64,000 nt of DNA from Beverwykella pulmonaria (GCA_001599595.1 BCHH01000003.1:1536477-1600476), one strand, 5' to 3'. Numbered from the stretch's first letter, positions 45,795-57,975 are shown. Notes: generated from the letters alone by a model not told the origin. Translations and numbers: made by a program.

Positions 45795-47263
45795 TAAGCC
45801 GCAGGATGTGATTACCTTGTTCGAGGTCATGTTTGGTCGCAAGCTCTGGCAGGGCACAATCTCCGACTCGCTCCACCACCGTTACAAGGACTTCGACAAG
45901 ACTTCTGCCACCGCCTATCGCCAGCGAGAGAGCAAGTGACCAGTTCTAAAGAATGTTCTGCTCTTCTAGCAGCAACAGATCGAGGTTCGCAGCCTTACTG
46001 TCCTTGGTGAGCTGCTTTTCGAGAAAGCGAGCGAGATCTGGCTTACACTGCCAGAGTACAACTCCAAAGCTCCACCTGATTTCTCACACGACTGGTTGGG
46101 TAAATTCAAACCGCGTCACGGGATTAAGCAATGCTATGCTCGCGGTGAGATTGCTTCGGTTCCTGCTGTTACTGAAGCTGAGATGGAGTTCCTCCGCAAA
46201 ATCGCTGCGGACTGTCTCGCGCGCTACCTCTACAATATGGACGAGACTAACCGATACTGGCGATATGCAATCTCCAGGAGTCTTACGGCTGCTTCTATAC
46301 CCGGCTCAAATGAGGAAAAATCAAGAATCTCGTTCGCGCTCTACAGTAATAGCACCGGTGCTGACAAGATAGCTCCATGGCTTACTGGCAAATAAACGAT
46401 TCCTTGCGTTCTCCGAAGCCTCAACACTAGCGCACTTGGAGTATTTTGGAAGTCGTCGACTTTGGCCTAAATGAATGGAGACATCATGGCCAAGTGACTG
46501 AAGGCCTTCTATCGCCAGGTCAGCGATATTGAGGTTATACTACTAATAGATAACTGTAAGGCCGATGTCGCTGCAATTGAGATTGTTTCCCCTCCAAGAA
46601 CGTACACATGGAGTTCCTCTCTAAAAGCAGCACTTCCAGGACCTATCGATCAAGGCACAATCGGAAACTTCAAGACGGCCTATCGGAGGCATTGGCTGTG
46701 TTACTCAATCGCGGCGGTATGGCAAAGACGATAACACTGTCATGACTGTAACGCTGTGCGACACATTAACATGAACTGCAAAAACCATGGCGAGATGAGG
46801 TTACACTAACATCAATTCGCAATTTCTGGGTAAAGTCTTCTTTCACGAAGGTAGAAAATCAGGATGGCTCTGAAATTCCGGCAGATATATCAGAGTTACT
46901 GCGCAATGCCGTGAAAATTTTAAGAATTGAAGAAGGCGCTAGGGGTCTCAAGGCCTTCCTTGTGCTAGAAGATGCGAACGAGAGGGTCTGAAGATCTATT
47001 GAGGTCCAAAATATCATTAGTTTCTACACCGATAAATAGGGCCTTGAGGTTGTTGAAGAGGAAGCTGAAGAGCCTTCACTACCTCCGTATCTCTTACAAG
47101 CCCTTGTTGCAAACGAAACTCTATAAGCCTAGGTGGAGACGCTGGAAGCTGCCAATATTGCTTGTATGAACGCCCTCAACAGTCTCGAGCGCAAACTCAA
47201 CCTTACCTGCATCAAATCGCACAAACAGACTACTCTCGAGCACTATTTTGGCTCAAAATAGGC
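45795..47263 (+). pseudogene. Dead Tigger/CENP-B-type (pogo superfamily) transposase
   Basis: The plus strand reads, in pieces, a CENP-B-type HTH (PQDVITLFEVMFGRKLWQGT), a second DNA-binding part (DFSHDWLGKFKPRHGIKQCY) and the first catalytic Asp region (LYNMDETNRYW). After those come KAFYRQVSDIEVILLIDNCK with the second catalytic Asp, a damaged PLDQG-like segment (LPGPIDQGTIGNFK) and a C-terminal TLEHYFGSK before a stop at 47261-47263. In-frame stops and frame changes occur throughout. No terminal inverted repeats were recognised. It occupies the gap between the two CYP503-like genes. Confidence 0.8.
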
Positions 47264-47910
47264 TTCTTGGGATAGCGGAGTAGGTGTTAGTCAACAGCAC
47301 GGTTGAGCGATAATTTAATACAACGATCGATTCCGTCTAGAAAATGTATCGTTCTGTTGAGGTTCTACTGTATTACGAAATGGTGTCTTGGCGCTCGGGA
47401 CTCTCACTTTTCACATGTTGATCAACATATTCGTTTTTCGTCGGAGTCCGAAGCGATAGTGACATGCAACCCGGCAATACAACGTCTTCAGATAAAGAAT
47501 AAGTAGTCCGTCAGCTCAGCCCCAGCTGTAGGATATTATCCATGGGTGAGAGGCGAATACACCAATGAGATCCCAGTCAGCCCCCACATGCAGGTCGCGC
47601 CAGGGCTATACATGCGGTATCGGAGTGAGTACTGAATTAGGTAGCGCATGTGTGGATATGCAAACGTCTGTCGATGAATTGCCTCCAGCGTCCCAGGACC
47701 CCGGAATGTGAAGCAAACACGAGTGTGATGCACCAGACTCGGAAATTTCCATGGTTCAAATTCCCAGTCATTTTGACGGACTCCTGTAGGATGATTATTT
47801 GTAAGTATTTTCATGTTGTGTTACCGTAATGGTAAAGGAAGCATATCCGCTGCCTTTGGTCGCCTTCTCCCATCTAATCGAATTTTGCCATCAACCAACC
47901 TTTTCCTACC

Positions 47911-49546
47911 ATGGCAAATGTGAGTGCTCTGTATGCGCTGCTGCATAACGCAGAATTCCAACTTCCACTCTTCGCCGTCGGAATCGCTGTCCTTGCCGTC
48001 ATTGTCCTTGCAACAACATCTTCATCCAATGCCAATGGCAAAATCAAAGCACCGTATATCGGCTCCAAAAACCGATTGTTCACGCGATTTCAGTTCCTGA
48101 ATAGAGGTTGGGAGCTAGCCTACGCTGGGCACGTTCAAGTAAGATTTACCAATTTGAGAAGGGTGGCTTGACTAACGGAACAATAGTTCCAAAACCAGAT
48201 ATACAAAGTCATCGGCGGTGACATTGTAATTCTGCCAACCCCTTTCGTCGAAGAGTTGCATAATCTTCCAGACGAAAAGATCTCCTCGATCAAGGCAAAC
48301 GTGAAAAACTTTCAAGGGCGATTAGCTGGCGCGAGTATTCTCCTAGAAGGCAATCTCCATACGCGAATTCTGCAAACCAAAGTCACGCCACAGCTCGCTT
48401 CGTTTATCCCGCGGATCCAAGACGAGCTGAAGCTAGCGTTGAAAAACGTCATCGGAAGTTGTGCAGATGGGCCAGTAGAGTTGACCGGATACGCCACGGT
48501 CCTTGCTCACGTCTCCCGCATCTCTGCAAGAGTCTTTGTTGGGGATTCACTCTGCCGAAATCAAAAATGGCTGGACACATCTCTCAATTACGTCAACAAC
48601 GCGCTGGGGACAATGTTTGTCCTCCGATGCTTTCCCGACGCTATAAAGCCAGCTTTGACATGGGTAATACCGAGCTCATGGCGAACGTCCGCCGCGATTC
48701 GGGATGCAATCAAAGTCATTGGCATCGAGGTTCGCACTCGCCGTGAAGAGCAAGCGAAGAATCCGAAGGCGGAGAAGCCGTTCGACTTCCTCCAGTTCAT
48801 GATGGATAATGCGTCTGAATTTGATGGGCAGCCTCATAAGCTCGCGCATCGACAGTTGATATTAAGTTTAGGCTCCATCCATGTGACTTCGGTGTCCCTA
48901 TGCCAGATATGGTTTGATATCGTGGCGCGCCCAGAATATGTGCCTGAGCTAAGGGAGGAGCTAGAGGCGGTATTGAAAGAGTGCGGCGGGTGGAACAAGG
49001 AAGCCCTCGGTCGACTTAGGAAGCTGGACAGCTTCATGCGAGAGGCACTGAGCTTAAGTCCACCTAGCATTTGTAAGTACCTATCCACCTTGAGAGCATT
49101 TCAAAGAGGGCGCCCGCTGACGAATATTAGTGGGTTTTAAACGCATCGTTCAACAGCCTGTAACGCTGTCGGATGGTACTGTTCTGCCCAAAGACGCAGA
49201 TATCATGGTCGTGGTAGCACCTATTTCTAAAGAGGTTGCTACACTGCCGAATCAGGCGCCTTTTGACGGATTTCGCCACTATCGAACGTGGAAAGAATCG
49301 GGAGGAAAGCTGAACAATTCGTTCGCAACGACCTCCCTTGACAACCTGCATTTCGGCCACGGGCGATATGCCTGCCCTGGCCGTTTTCTTGCCTCAGATG
49401 CAATAAAAATGATCTTGGGAGAGTGGATGCTCAACTATGATATGGAATTCGTCGGTGATAAAAGCAGACCTGTTAGCACACCGTGGCACGAAGTCATGTT
49501 TCCTGACCTGAAGAAGAAAGTTCGGTTTACAAAGCGAAAATCATAG
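47911..49546 (+). CDS. Cytochrome P450, second CYP503-like paralogue
   Basis: Exons 47911-48138, 48187-49072 and 49131-49546 close in frame and give 509 residues. The N-terminal anchor is LPLFAVGIAVLAVIVLA. The order of motifs follows the CYP503-like gene at 43296: a shared RISARVFVGDSLCRNQKWLD segment, an I-helix-like LSLGSIHVTSVSL, ExxR as MREALSLSPPS (Glu-Ala-Leu-Ser, so the Arg is replaced by Ser), and the heme loop FGHGRYACPGRFLA. The altered ExxR is a notable deviation. The next exon continues LGFKRIVQQPVTLSDGTVLP normally. It is likely to act on a later intermediate or in a changed way compared with its paralogue. It is convergent with the O-methyltransferase, 94 bp apart. Confidence 0.88.
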
Positions 49547-49640
49547 CGAGTTATATAGAAGCTGGCATGGTTGAATCAATGAAAAATCTGGAAACTTGAT
49601 ATAAATTAAATTTAAAACCAATAACAATAAGTGCGCTATC

Positions 49641-51025
49641 TTACGGGCTCCATTCAGCCTCGATGAACGAAAGTGCTGATTTCGCAGGTGTGGTCACTGC
49701 CAGAAACTTAAACCGAGAATCCGCCTTCTTGAAAAGCGCCCGCCAATCCTCCTCCGCCCTCTCTCTTGCGTTCGAAAAACACTTCACGGTAAGATCGACG
49801 GCCTGCAGTCTACGAGCTTGGTACGGAGATGCTACGCCCCATGGAGGGACACAGGCGTCATTGATCAATATTCTGCTTCCGGGTTTCAGTGCTGGGGCGA
49901 GCTGTCGAAGAATCCGGCAACAGTACTCGTCAGACCAATCGTGGAAGACGAGACGGAAGTAGTACATGTCTGCGCCTTCTACAGGCTGTGTAGACCAGAA
50001 GTCGTGTGCCATGAATGAGACACGGTCACGGACATCTTCTGGAGGAAAGCCTTGTGCCTCGGCGGACTTGATAGTTGCTGGGAGGTCCTGCACAGTGATT
50101 TTAAGGTGGGGATGTTGACGGGCAAGCGCAATGCTGATGAACCCATGCGAGCCACCGACGTCGATGAAGGAATTAATTTCGCTAAAGTCGTAGGTCGTCG
50201 CGAGGATCTCGGGCTCAAATCCAGGACTATTTTTCCAATACGACATGCCGTCCCCCATGCGCGCAGCACGCACAGGGTCTTGCTCCCAGAGCTGGAATCC
50301 GGTCAAGGTAGTGTTGTGAACAAGACTGTACGCCTGGTGGCACGAATATTAACACTGAAACCAGTAGTGGGGAGGATATGTACCGTTTGGTTGGCTTCCT
50401 GTGAGCCAGGATATTTTGTGACTGAATCGACTAGTTTGGAGTAACAGGGCCACAGTTCTTGCACGATCATATCCAGCCAAGCGGCCAATAGCGTGTCATC
50501 TGCAAGCGCCTGAGATGCCGCTGTATGAGCCACAACTCCGGGTTGGGGTTCCTGGAATATATGCTCGGCCATACCCATGCGCAACAAGCGTCTCGTGTCG
50601 AGTGCATCTAGATTGCACTTCAGTGCGATTTCTTCAAAAGTCATTGTTTCGCCTGGGCTGAACAGTTTGTGGATCTTGAATCGGAGGATGAACTGAAGAC
50701 TGAGTGCTTTGAGCTGCAGGTATATAGTCAACAAATCATAATTTCCTCAAGATGAATTTTCATAAGGAGAGAGTCTAGTACCTACTTCAGAAGAAGCATC
50801 TAGCATGGAAGCCGCTGGACCCATCAGCAAACTTCGAAGCTCATAGCTATCCTCAATGGCAGTGGATTGAGCGGTAGCCACCTCATCTGGCAACTGCTCA
50901 ACGAGGGGATTTTGGCCGGATTGAACTTCGTGAGAGGGCATTGGAAGGTCATTTTTCCTGAGGTGGTCCTGGTAGATGCGTGTGTTAGCTTCGATGCGCG
51001 CGGCAAGTTCTCCAATATCGGACAT
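49641..51025 (-). CDS. SAM-dependent O-methyltransferase (COMT type)
   Basis: Exons 51025-50786, 50713-50384 and 50333-49641 join in phase 0 at both introns (72 and 50 nt) and give 420 residues. The N-terminal dimerisation/winged-helix part contains LKALSLQFILRFKIHKLF and ALDTRRLLRMGMAEHIF. The catalytic domain has the SAM-binding loop FIDVGGSHGFISIALA, then TVQDLPATI, and the catalytic-base region YYFRLVFHDWSDEYCCRIL with the His of FHDW, and GSRILINDACVPPWG. Fungal members of this class methylate hydroxyls of polyketides, terpenoids and other metabolites. In this cluster it would methylate an oxidised diterpenoid; that is inferred from position. It is divergent from the P450 at 51303. Confidence 0.9.
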
Positions 51026-51302
51026 GATTGCTGCCGATGTAGGTCCTCAAAACAACTGCCTTGAAAGAAGAGAAAAAAAAAAGACCTTGAACGCAGAGGT
51101 GCTTTTATTGAGCAGGTAGCAACCGAAGACCAGGCTGATATAGGGTGGCCTGTATGAAACTTAGTCATCGCCGACAAGCAAGCGAAAACCCTGCAAAAAC
51201 CCATAGTATTAGGTCCGCACAATCCATGCATCTCGGATCCATTCCCACAACGCTATAAATCACCCTCCACTCCAATTGTTTTTCTGACAGTCAGCCTTCA
51301 CA
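51026..51302. promoter_or_regulatory. Shared bidirectional promoter of the O-methyltransferase and a P450
   Basis: Only 277 bp lie between the two divergent start codons (51025 on minus, 51303 on plus). No gene fits here, so both transcripts must start inside it. A CCTATATCAGCC (TATA-like on the minus strand, near 51137-51148) is present, and GCTATAAATCAC at 51252 is a TATA-like element for the P450. Confidence 0.55.
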
Positions 51303-52963
51303 ATGCTCGAGCAATTGGTTCCCAAAGGCAGCATCTCAGTCCTAGCACTTTTTTCGGCAATTCTGCTGGTATGAATACGTCCTTACTGTATAGTTAAAAA
51401 GGACCACCATCTAACACGTGATTGGTTTGTAGCTCCCTGTCGTAATTGCCATTCGCAACATCTATTTCCATCCCCTCTCCCGTTACCCCGGACCAAAGAC
51501 ATGGGCAGCCTTTCGCCTTCGCTACTGCTACTCGCTCTGGAAAGGGGATCTTGTGCTGGATATCCATGAAATCCACAAGAAATACGGGAGTTTTGTCCGA
51601 GTCTCCCCAAACGAGATATCTGTGGCGCATAAAGATGGCTGGGAGGACATATACTGTCGACGTCCGGGACATCTTCCCTTCCCCAAAAACCCCGTCTGGT
51701 GGGGCGAGTTGCCAGGTCGCGCTCCGTCAATTGTCAGCGCACCGACTTTGAAGGACCATAGACGTATGCGAGATCTTATAAGTTTCTGCTTTACGCCTAC
51801 CGCTCTACAAGCGCAGGAGCCGACCATTAGCCTCTACGTTAACAAAATGATTGACCAACTACGAGAACGATGTCTGAAGACAAGTAATAAGACAGCAATA
51901 ATCAATATCGTTGATTGGTTCAGTTTCGTTACATTTGATATCGCTGGCGACCTTGGATTTGCCGAGTCATTCCATTGTTTGGATGGCAGCACAATGCACC
52001 CGTGGCTCGCCGAGCTCTTCTCTTATGGCAAGATCGGCGCTCTCGTTGCCGCATTGCGACACTACATGTTCTTCTTCAGGCTCTTTATGAGATCCATTCC
52101 CAAGAAGACTATGGAAGCATCACAGGCAAATTACAACTGGGGTGTGGAGAAGACGCATCGTCGACTGAACCTGGAAGTCCAACGTGAAGACTGGATGAAG
52201 CACATCCTACACAACAGTGATGAAGAACACGGCCAGAGTTTGAGCATCGAAGAGCTAGAGTCGAATATGTACCTCATGAACTTTGCGGGAAGCGACACGT
52301 GCGCAACCGTCCTCTCCGGAACAGCAAACCATCTGATCAAAGCACCACACGCCCTGGAAGCGCTGGTCAAGGAAGTCCGCTCAACCTACACTAGCTCGCT
52401 GGAGATGACTTTCAATAGTCTGCAGCAACTTCCATATCTGAACGCCGTGGTCCAAGAAGGACTTCGGATGTGTCCACCGAATCCTTCCGGCTTGCAGCAT
52501 ATCGTTCCTGAAGGAGGAGACACAGTCCTTGGTAATTGGCTTCCAGCTGGGGTAAGTTTCCAAGGATTTTGCATGACTATCGTAAAGGAATGCACCCACT
52601 AACCTTTATTAGACCCATGTTGCCGTCCATCAGCAATCCCTGTATCGTTCCCCTCGAGATTTTCACAAACCCGATGAGTTTTGTCCGGAAAGATGGCTTG
52701 CATTCGTCAAGGATGATCCCAAATCGCCATTCCACAACGACAGCCTTGATGCCGTGCAGAGCTTTGGAACTGGATCCTGGAGCTGTATAGGAAAACCCCT
52801 CGGAATGGCCGAGCTCCGGAGTGTAATTGCGAAACTAGTGTGGCATTTCGATATCAGTTCAGCCCCCGGAGGCCGAGATGTCGCATGGTTGTCCCAAAAG
52901 AGCTATGCAATGATGGAGAAACAGCCCCTAGATGTCCAACTTGTGTACGTTCGATCTGAGTAA
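51303..52963 (+). CDS. Cytochrome P450 (CYP65-like)
   Basis: Exons 51303-51368, 51433-52551 and 52613-52963 join in phase 0 and give 511 residues. After a short anchor (ISVLALFSAILLLPVVIA) comes IRNIYFHPLSRYPGPKTWAA, the hinge seen in trichothecene-type P450s. The I-helix is NFAGSDTCATVL (AGxDT), ExxR reads EGLR, the meander is PERW, and the heme loop is FGTGSWSCIGKPLGMAELR with the Cys ligand. It is a microsomal monooxygenase. It shares a 277-bp promoter region with the O-methyltransferase, so the two are probably co-expressed. The hydroxyl it would introduce could be the one methylated, by inference. Confidence 0.9.
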
Positions 52964-53846
52964 TCGGGTAATTTTCATGGACCTGTTTTAAATATTATTT
53001 ACATATTACGGAACCGATACTCATATAATGTCCCCAAAAAGGAAAATATAAGCAAGCTATGTTTGGCCCATGCCCCTGCCGATAGTCTCCATGCTAGTCG
53101 TATACAAAGATCTCGTTGTTTTTGGCTAATGTTAGGTGCTGTACAAGGTGCAAAATAAATTCATTACAGCTTATAGTCTTAAACTTGATCGTTTTCTTGA
53201 CTTATCTTCAAAAATTAAAAATAGTCTCTATCTTTATTACAGTGTGCAGTTCCTGGGCGCGAAGTGAGTTCATGCGAGGTATGACTCGGAGAATACAGGC
53301 CCACTAGTGCTTTGTAACGGCTGTACAGATGTGGGGGTTTCGGTCACCGAAATTCATATTGCATCACACTGCATGCAGGTGGCGCAGCTGGTAATTCATC
53401 GACATAGTTGCCGTAAATGCGGTAGCTCGATATTCTAGTTGACTTCGCCTGGTTTATCTGCAACACCTGGCATGCACGGATGACCTAGGGGGTTTCCTTT
53501 TCTGTTACTGCCTAGATTCACCGGGCTGCTGAACGATTTCCGATTGATTGATGTGTAGTATCCGTAGCTTGTTAACAAGGGCACCTGTAGCGCACCGAAA
53601 ATGAATAATAGCTCGGCGTGATACTACAGTAAGACACTGCTAAGTACGATACGGGGGCAAATACCAAGTTGAACTCTGCTCCGAGGTTACCGGCTTATTC
53701 TAGTGCTATGGGGCCAAACCAGACTGCTTAAACATAATGATTATCGCTATGGCATAATTGATGTTAGGATTCTTGGGTTATTCCTTGCCCAGTCTCGCCG
53801 CTCGTTGTCAAACTCAAGATTTATCTTCATCTTTGCTGAGTACTTT
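52964..53846. other. Intergenic region upstream of the diterpene cyclase
   Basis: The 3' flank of the P450 and the 5' region of the cyclase. No gene is supported. The reading frame of the cyclase extends upstream without a stop to 53703, but the first in-frame ATG is at 53847. Confidence 0.4.
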
Positions 53847-56800
53847 ATGCTTACCCAAGTTCAGGATAACGTGGATATGGAACTGCAATACATTTGTAAG
53901 GAGGCTGCCGGCATCGTTCAACAGTATGCGAGCAAAATTAGTACCGGAACTCCAATTGGGGCGATGTCTACAAGCATTTACGACACCGCATGGGCGTCAA
54001 TGGTGCTCAAGGAAGTCGATGGACATCATTTATGGTTGTTTCCAAGGTCCTTTCAATTACTAATCGATAGCCAGCTCCCAGACAGTGGATGGGAATCCGA
54101 TGGAACAGATATCGACGCGATCTTGAACACTATGGCAGCACTTCTCGCTATCCTAAGACATCGCAAAGAGACGCGTGCCACCAATGAGCCACCACACCCA
54201 GAAGACTTTGATGTACGTCAACTAAGAGCTATGGACTACTTACAAAGGAAGTTGCAAACTTGGGATGTCTCATCCACTGATCATGTCGGGTTCGAGATGC
54301 TGGTCCCAATGCATTTACGACTTCTTGAAGAACACGGACACACGTACGACTTCCCGGGGCGACAGCTCCTGACAGCATTTTATAACAAGAAAATGGCGAG
54401 ATTTGATCCCCAGTTCTTGTATAGCGGAAAGCAAACAACCTTCACTCATTCCCTCGAAGTATTCTCCGGCCAGATGGACTTTGCCAAAGCCAAAACACAA
54501 CTTTCAAACGGGAGCATGATGGCTTCTCCATCGGCGACTGCTGCATACCTCATTGAATCGCCGACTTGGGATGACGAAGCGGAAGCGTACTTGAGAACAG
54601 TATTCGAGCACGGAGCAGGTCAAGGTGACGGCGGATTTCCATCAGCGTTTCCTAACGAGGCTTTTGAGCTTTCTTGGGTAGGTTTGATTTGATTTCAATA
54701 TGAGGGACCTTACTAACGAGCCTCAGGTCATGTCCACGTTACTAGAAGCTGGGCTTACAGCTAATATGCTCGGTGAGGGAGCGGTAAATGCTCTAGGCGA
54801 CTACCTTGAACACTGCTTACAGAAACATGGTGGTGTAACTGGATTCTGTAAAAACATGTCTTTCCTCTCATTGCACCTCAAAACTAACGTTCAGGTAGCT
54901 GACGGCCTTCTACCGGATGCAGATGACACAGCAAAAATCATCTCCGTTCTAAACTTCCTTGAGAGAAATACGTTCACTGCTGAGAAGCTTATCGATCACT
55001 TCTGGACAGGAAGCTTTTTCCGGACGTACGCTTCTGAGCGGAATCCTAGCTTGAGCGCCAATTGCAATGCTCTAAAAGCACTCCTTGCTCTCCCAGATGC
55101 CGAACTCTACTCTTCATACATTTCCAGGACTGTCAGTTTCCTCTGTGATATGTGGGAAAATAGTGAGATTAAAGACAAATGGGTGCGTGATGATGATTCT
55201 ATCGAGGACCAAAACGAACTATACTTGGGTATTGACGTCTCTCAGAACCATTCGTCAGAATACTCGACTATGCTTCTTGTGCAGGGACTCATGAAACTAC
55301 TCCAAAAATGGGATGCCGGAGAGATGGACGAGATTCCGGAAGATCTCATACACCATCGAGTTGCAATCGTTCTCGCTCAGGCACTCTCTCGAAGCATTCA
55401 AGGCCAATTGCCCGATGGAAGCTGGGGCGCCGGGTCTTGCGAGGTCACCGCTTACGCCGTTTCAACCCTCGTTGAATTGTCTACTTCACCATGGGCAGGT
55501 GCCTCTAGCGAACTCATCACTTCTACCATTACTCGGGGCCGCGAATTCCTTATTTCTAATCGCAACAACTGGGAAACTGGGCCCAAGCTCTGGATCGAAA
55601 AGGTCACCTATAAGATCCCTGTCTTGGCGCGTACATATTGCGTTGCTGCTCTCCATGCTTCCATGCCTTTATATACCTGGAAGCGAATCCCATGTGGACC
55701 GCACAAGAAGACAGTACAGATGCTCCCGAAATTCTTTTCCAAGCTTCCAATTTTCCGCAAGCATACAAACGCCGAATTCAAGCTCAAGGCGGCCATGGTG
55801 GAATCTTTCCCTTTCCTGCAGTACCTTCGAAGCATCAAATCTGATATCTTCCCCCAGGACAAAACCAAAACAAAAGAAGATCGATATCTCGAGTACATCC
55901 CCTTCACATGGACGGCCTGTAACGCGTTCGGTAAATCTATGCCAACACCGTTATTAAAGGACATGATGGTTCTCAGCATGCTGAACTACCAGGTGGATGA
56001 GTACATGGAAGACTTTGTGGGCAAAAATTTCGCCAATGATCTCCATGCTGTTGAGACGCTTATCGATGAAATATGCGGTCTAAGCAAGAACGAATTCGGA
56101 CTCGAGGAGACTAGAATATCACTCAGCAGGTCTTTGTCGACTAACACGAAACGGAGGAGATTATCTGACCCAGATGAACTCCCGTCTAAGAGTCGCCGCA
56201 CCTCCACTGCTAAGGAATCGACGCTCTCTGAACTCAGGGCAACTCTCACAAGCTACACATCGCACATTCTGCAGCATCCCTCTGTTCTCCACACACCATC
56301 ATCCATACAATCCCACCTCGCGCACGACCTCTGTCAATTCCTAAAAGCTCACGTCCAGCAAATTAGCGACAACATTCGCTTCAAGTCTCCTTCCGGTATC
56401 AACTACACTGGCGCTGAGACATTCCACAGCTGGGTTCACGGCACGGGGGCTCGTCATACGAGCTGTAGTATGTCTTGGACGTTCTTCTGCTGCCTTATAA
56501 GCAGGGAGGGAAAGTTTTGCTTCGAAAACGCAAGGGAGGAGTATTTAGGGAATGATGTAAGATTGCACCTTGCGGCTATGTGTCGGATATACAATGACTT
56601 GGGATCTATACGCCGTGATAAGGAAGAAGGAAATCTCAATTCTGCGGACTTCCCGGGCTTCAACCCTACTCCTATCCTTGACACTGATCAGGGTGGTGAT
56701 GTTAATATAGACACCGAAACAAACGACATCAAGAGAAAGACGAAGGAGTTACTCGAGATTGGGGAATATGAGCGTGAGGTTATGATTTCCGCTTTTGCGA

Positions 56801-56925
56801 AACTCAAAAAAAGCTTGAAAGAGGAAACAAAGAGGAGCTTGGAGCTTCTGGTTGATGTGACTGATTTGTATGGACAGATTTATGTAGCGAGGGACATTGG
56901 AGTTGCGACAGGGAAGCAGACTTGA
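53847..56925 (+). CDS. Bifunctional diterpene cyclase (ent-copalyl diphosphate/kaurene synthase type)
   Basis: Exons 53847-54677 and 54727-56925 join in phase 0 across a 49-nt intron and give 1009 residues, slightly longer than the roughly 950 of known fungal CPS/KS. The start may instead be Met at 53877 (MELQYICKEAAGI). Visible are STSIYDTAWASMVLK, the class II protonation motif D-A-D-D (residues about 341-344, in LLPDADDTAKII), and QLPDGSWGAGSCEVTAYAV. In the class I domain are D-E-Y-M-E-D (about 701-706), standing for DDxxD/DExxxD, and NDLGSIRRD (about 900-908), an NSE/DTE-type Mg2+ site. Both active sites look intact, so GGPP would be cyclised to copalyl diphosphate and then to a tetracyclic or tricyclic hydrocarbon. 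The exact product cannot be read from the sequence. It is the right-hand core gene of the cluster. Confidence 0.93.
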
Positions 56926-57344
56926 CTAACTAGGAGCTGAGCAGCTAGAGTTTGTATAGAAATTATCATTATAAGATACATCACTGGCTATGTAAACATC
57001 ATGGGAGATGGATAGTGACAATCAATAAGAATGCTGAATGTGTCTATGAGCCTTGTTCGTGAGTGCAAATTGGTCAAACAACTGAAAAGATATTCGTGAA
57101 CTGTGGAGGCCCATTACTATTATTACAATTGTGGAGAATAAATATATAGGCCCTCCTGTTTGTATGTGAAGGTATCGGAGTGCGCGGTCACGTAATATGG
57201 ACGAGATAAATCAGGGACTGAGTTGATTTAGAAGCTATGGAAATCGACGAGCATATCACGGGTGTGCAAGAATTGAGCGCGCAGGGGCCACCACCAATCG
57301 CAAAAATCGAGTATATTCAAATTATTACCACAATGCGCTTTTGA

Positions 57345-57975
57345 TTCGCACCTGCGGTTGTTCCTGAACTAATTTACAGCGATGGGGCATCTCCCTAATA
57401 CGATCTCGAATTTCCTTGAGTGTTATCTTATCCCATTCTGCCTGGATATTGGCCTTAAATTGAGCTACAGTTGACCACCTCTGACCAGCTAATCTACCCT
57501 TTATAATATTCCAGCATGCCTTAATAGGGTTAAGATTAGGTGATTAAGGAGGATGGACAAGTATGAGCAGGCCTGCGTCCTGTTTTAGGTGTGCTGGCAC
57601 GCTGTTTGGCGACTTGATTCCGTGGCTTGGATCACCATCCTCCTGCAGGTGGTATTTGACGCCGTGACAGGCTTCCAAAGCCTAGATCTGCTTAATGTGT
57701 TCTGGCAGTATCTTTTGAGCGTAAAACACCTGCGTTATACAGTTGCCTTTTGGTGTTGCGTCCTCCTTTGCCTTAGTATCTTTATATACTTTGACACGTT
57801 CCTGAAAGGCAGTATCAAGCTTGTATTTCATCTGCTTAGGCTTAGGTTGTTTGCGCTGCTTTTCTAAAGGCTCTACAGGGTCCTTATAAAAAATAAGTCT
57901 ACCCTTGTGGTTGTATAAGACGCCAGCCGCAACGTGAACAGTAACATCAGAGTTGGCAACAATCAATTCAATCAA
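57345..57975 (-). pseudogene. C-terminal part of a Tc1-type DDE transposase
   Basis: Reads SDVTVHVAAGVLYNHKGRLI, then GNCITQVFYAQKILPEHI, HLQEDGDPSHGIKS (catalytic Asp region), PAHLKQDAGLLILVHPP, a stop codon, SPNLNPIKACWNII and a C-terminus RIKSALW. In active relatives the last motif is SPDLNPIE: here Glu is Lys and a Gln codon is TAA, both G-to-A or C-to-T changes expected from RIP. It is inactive. Confidence 0.85.

Noticed and set aside
43296..56925. Standard gibberellin cluster
   Set aside because: CPS/KS and CYP503-like genes are present, but there is no GGPP synthase, no CYP68-like pair and no desaturase in the window, and an O-methyltransferase is added.
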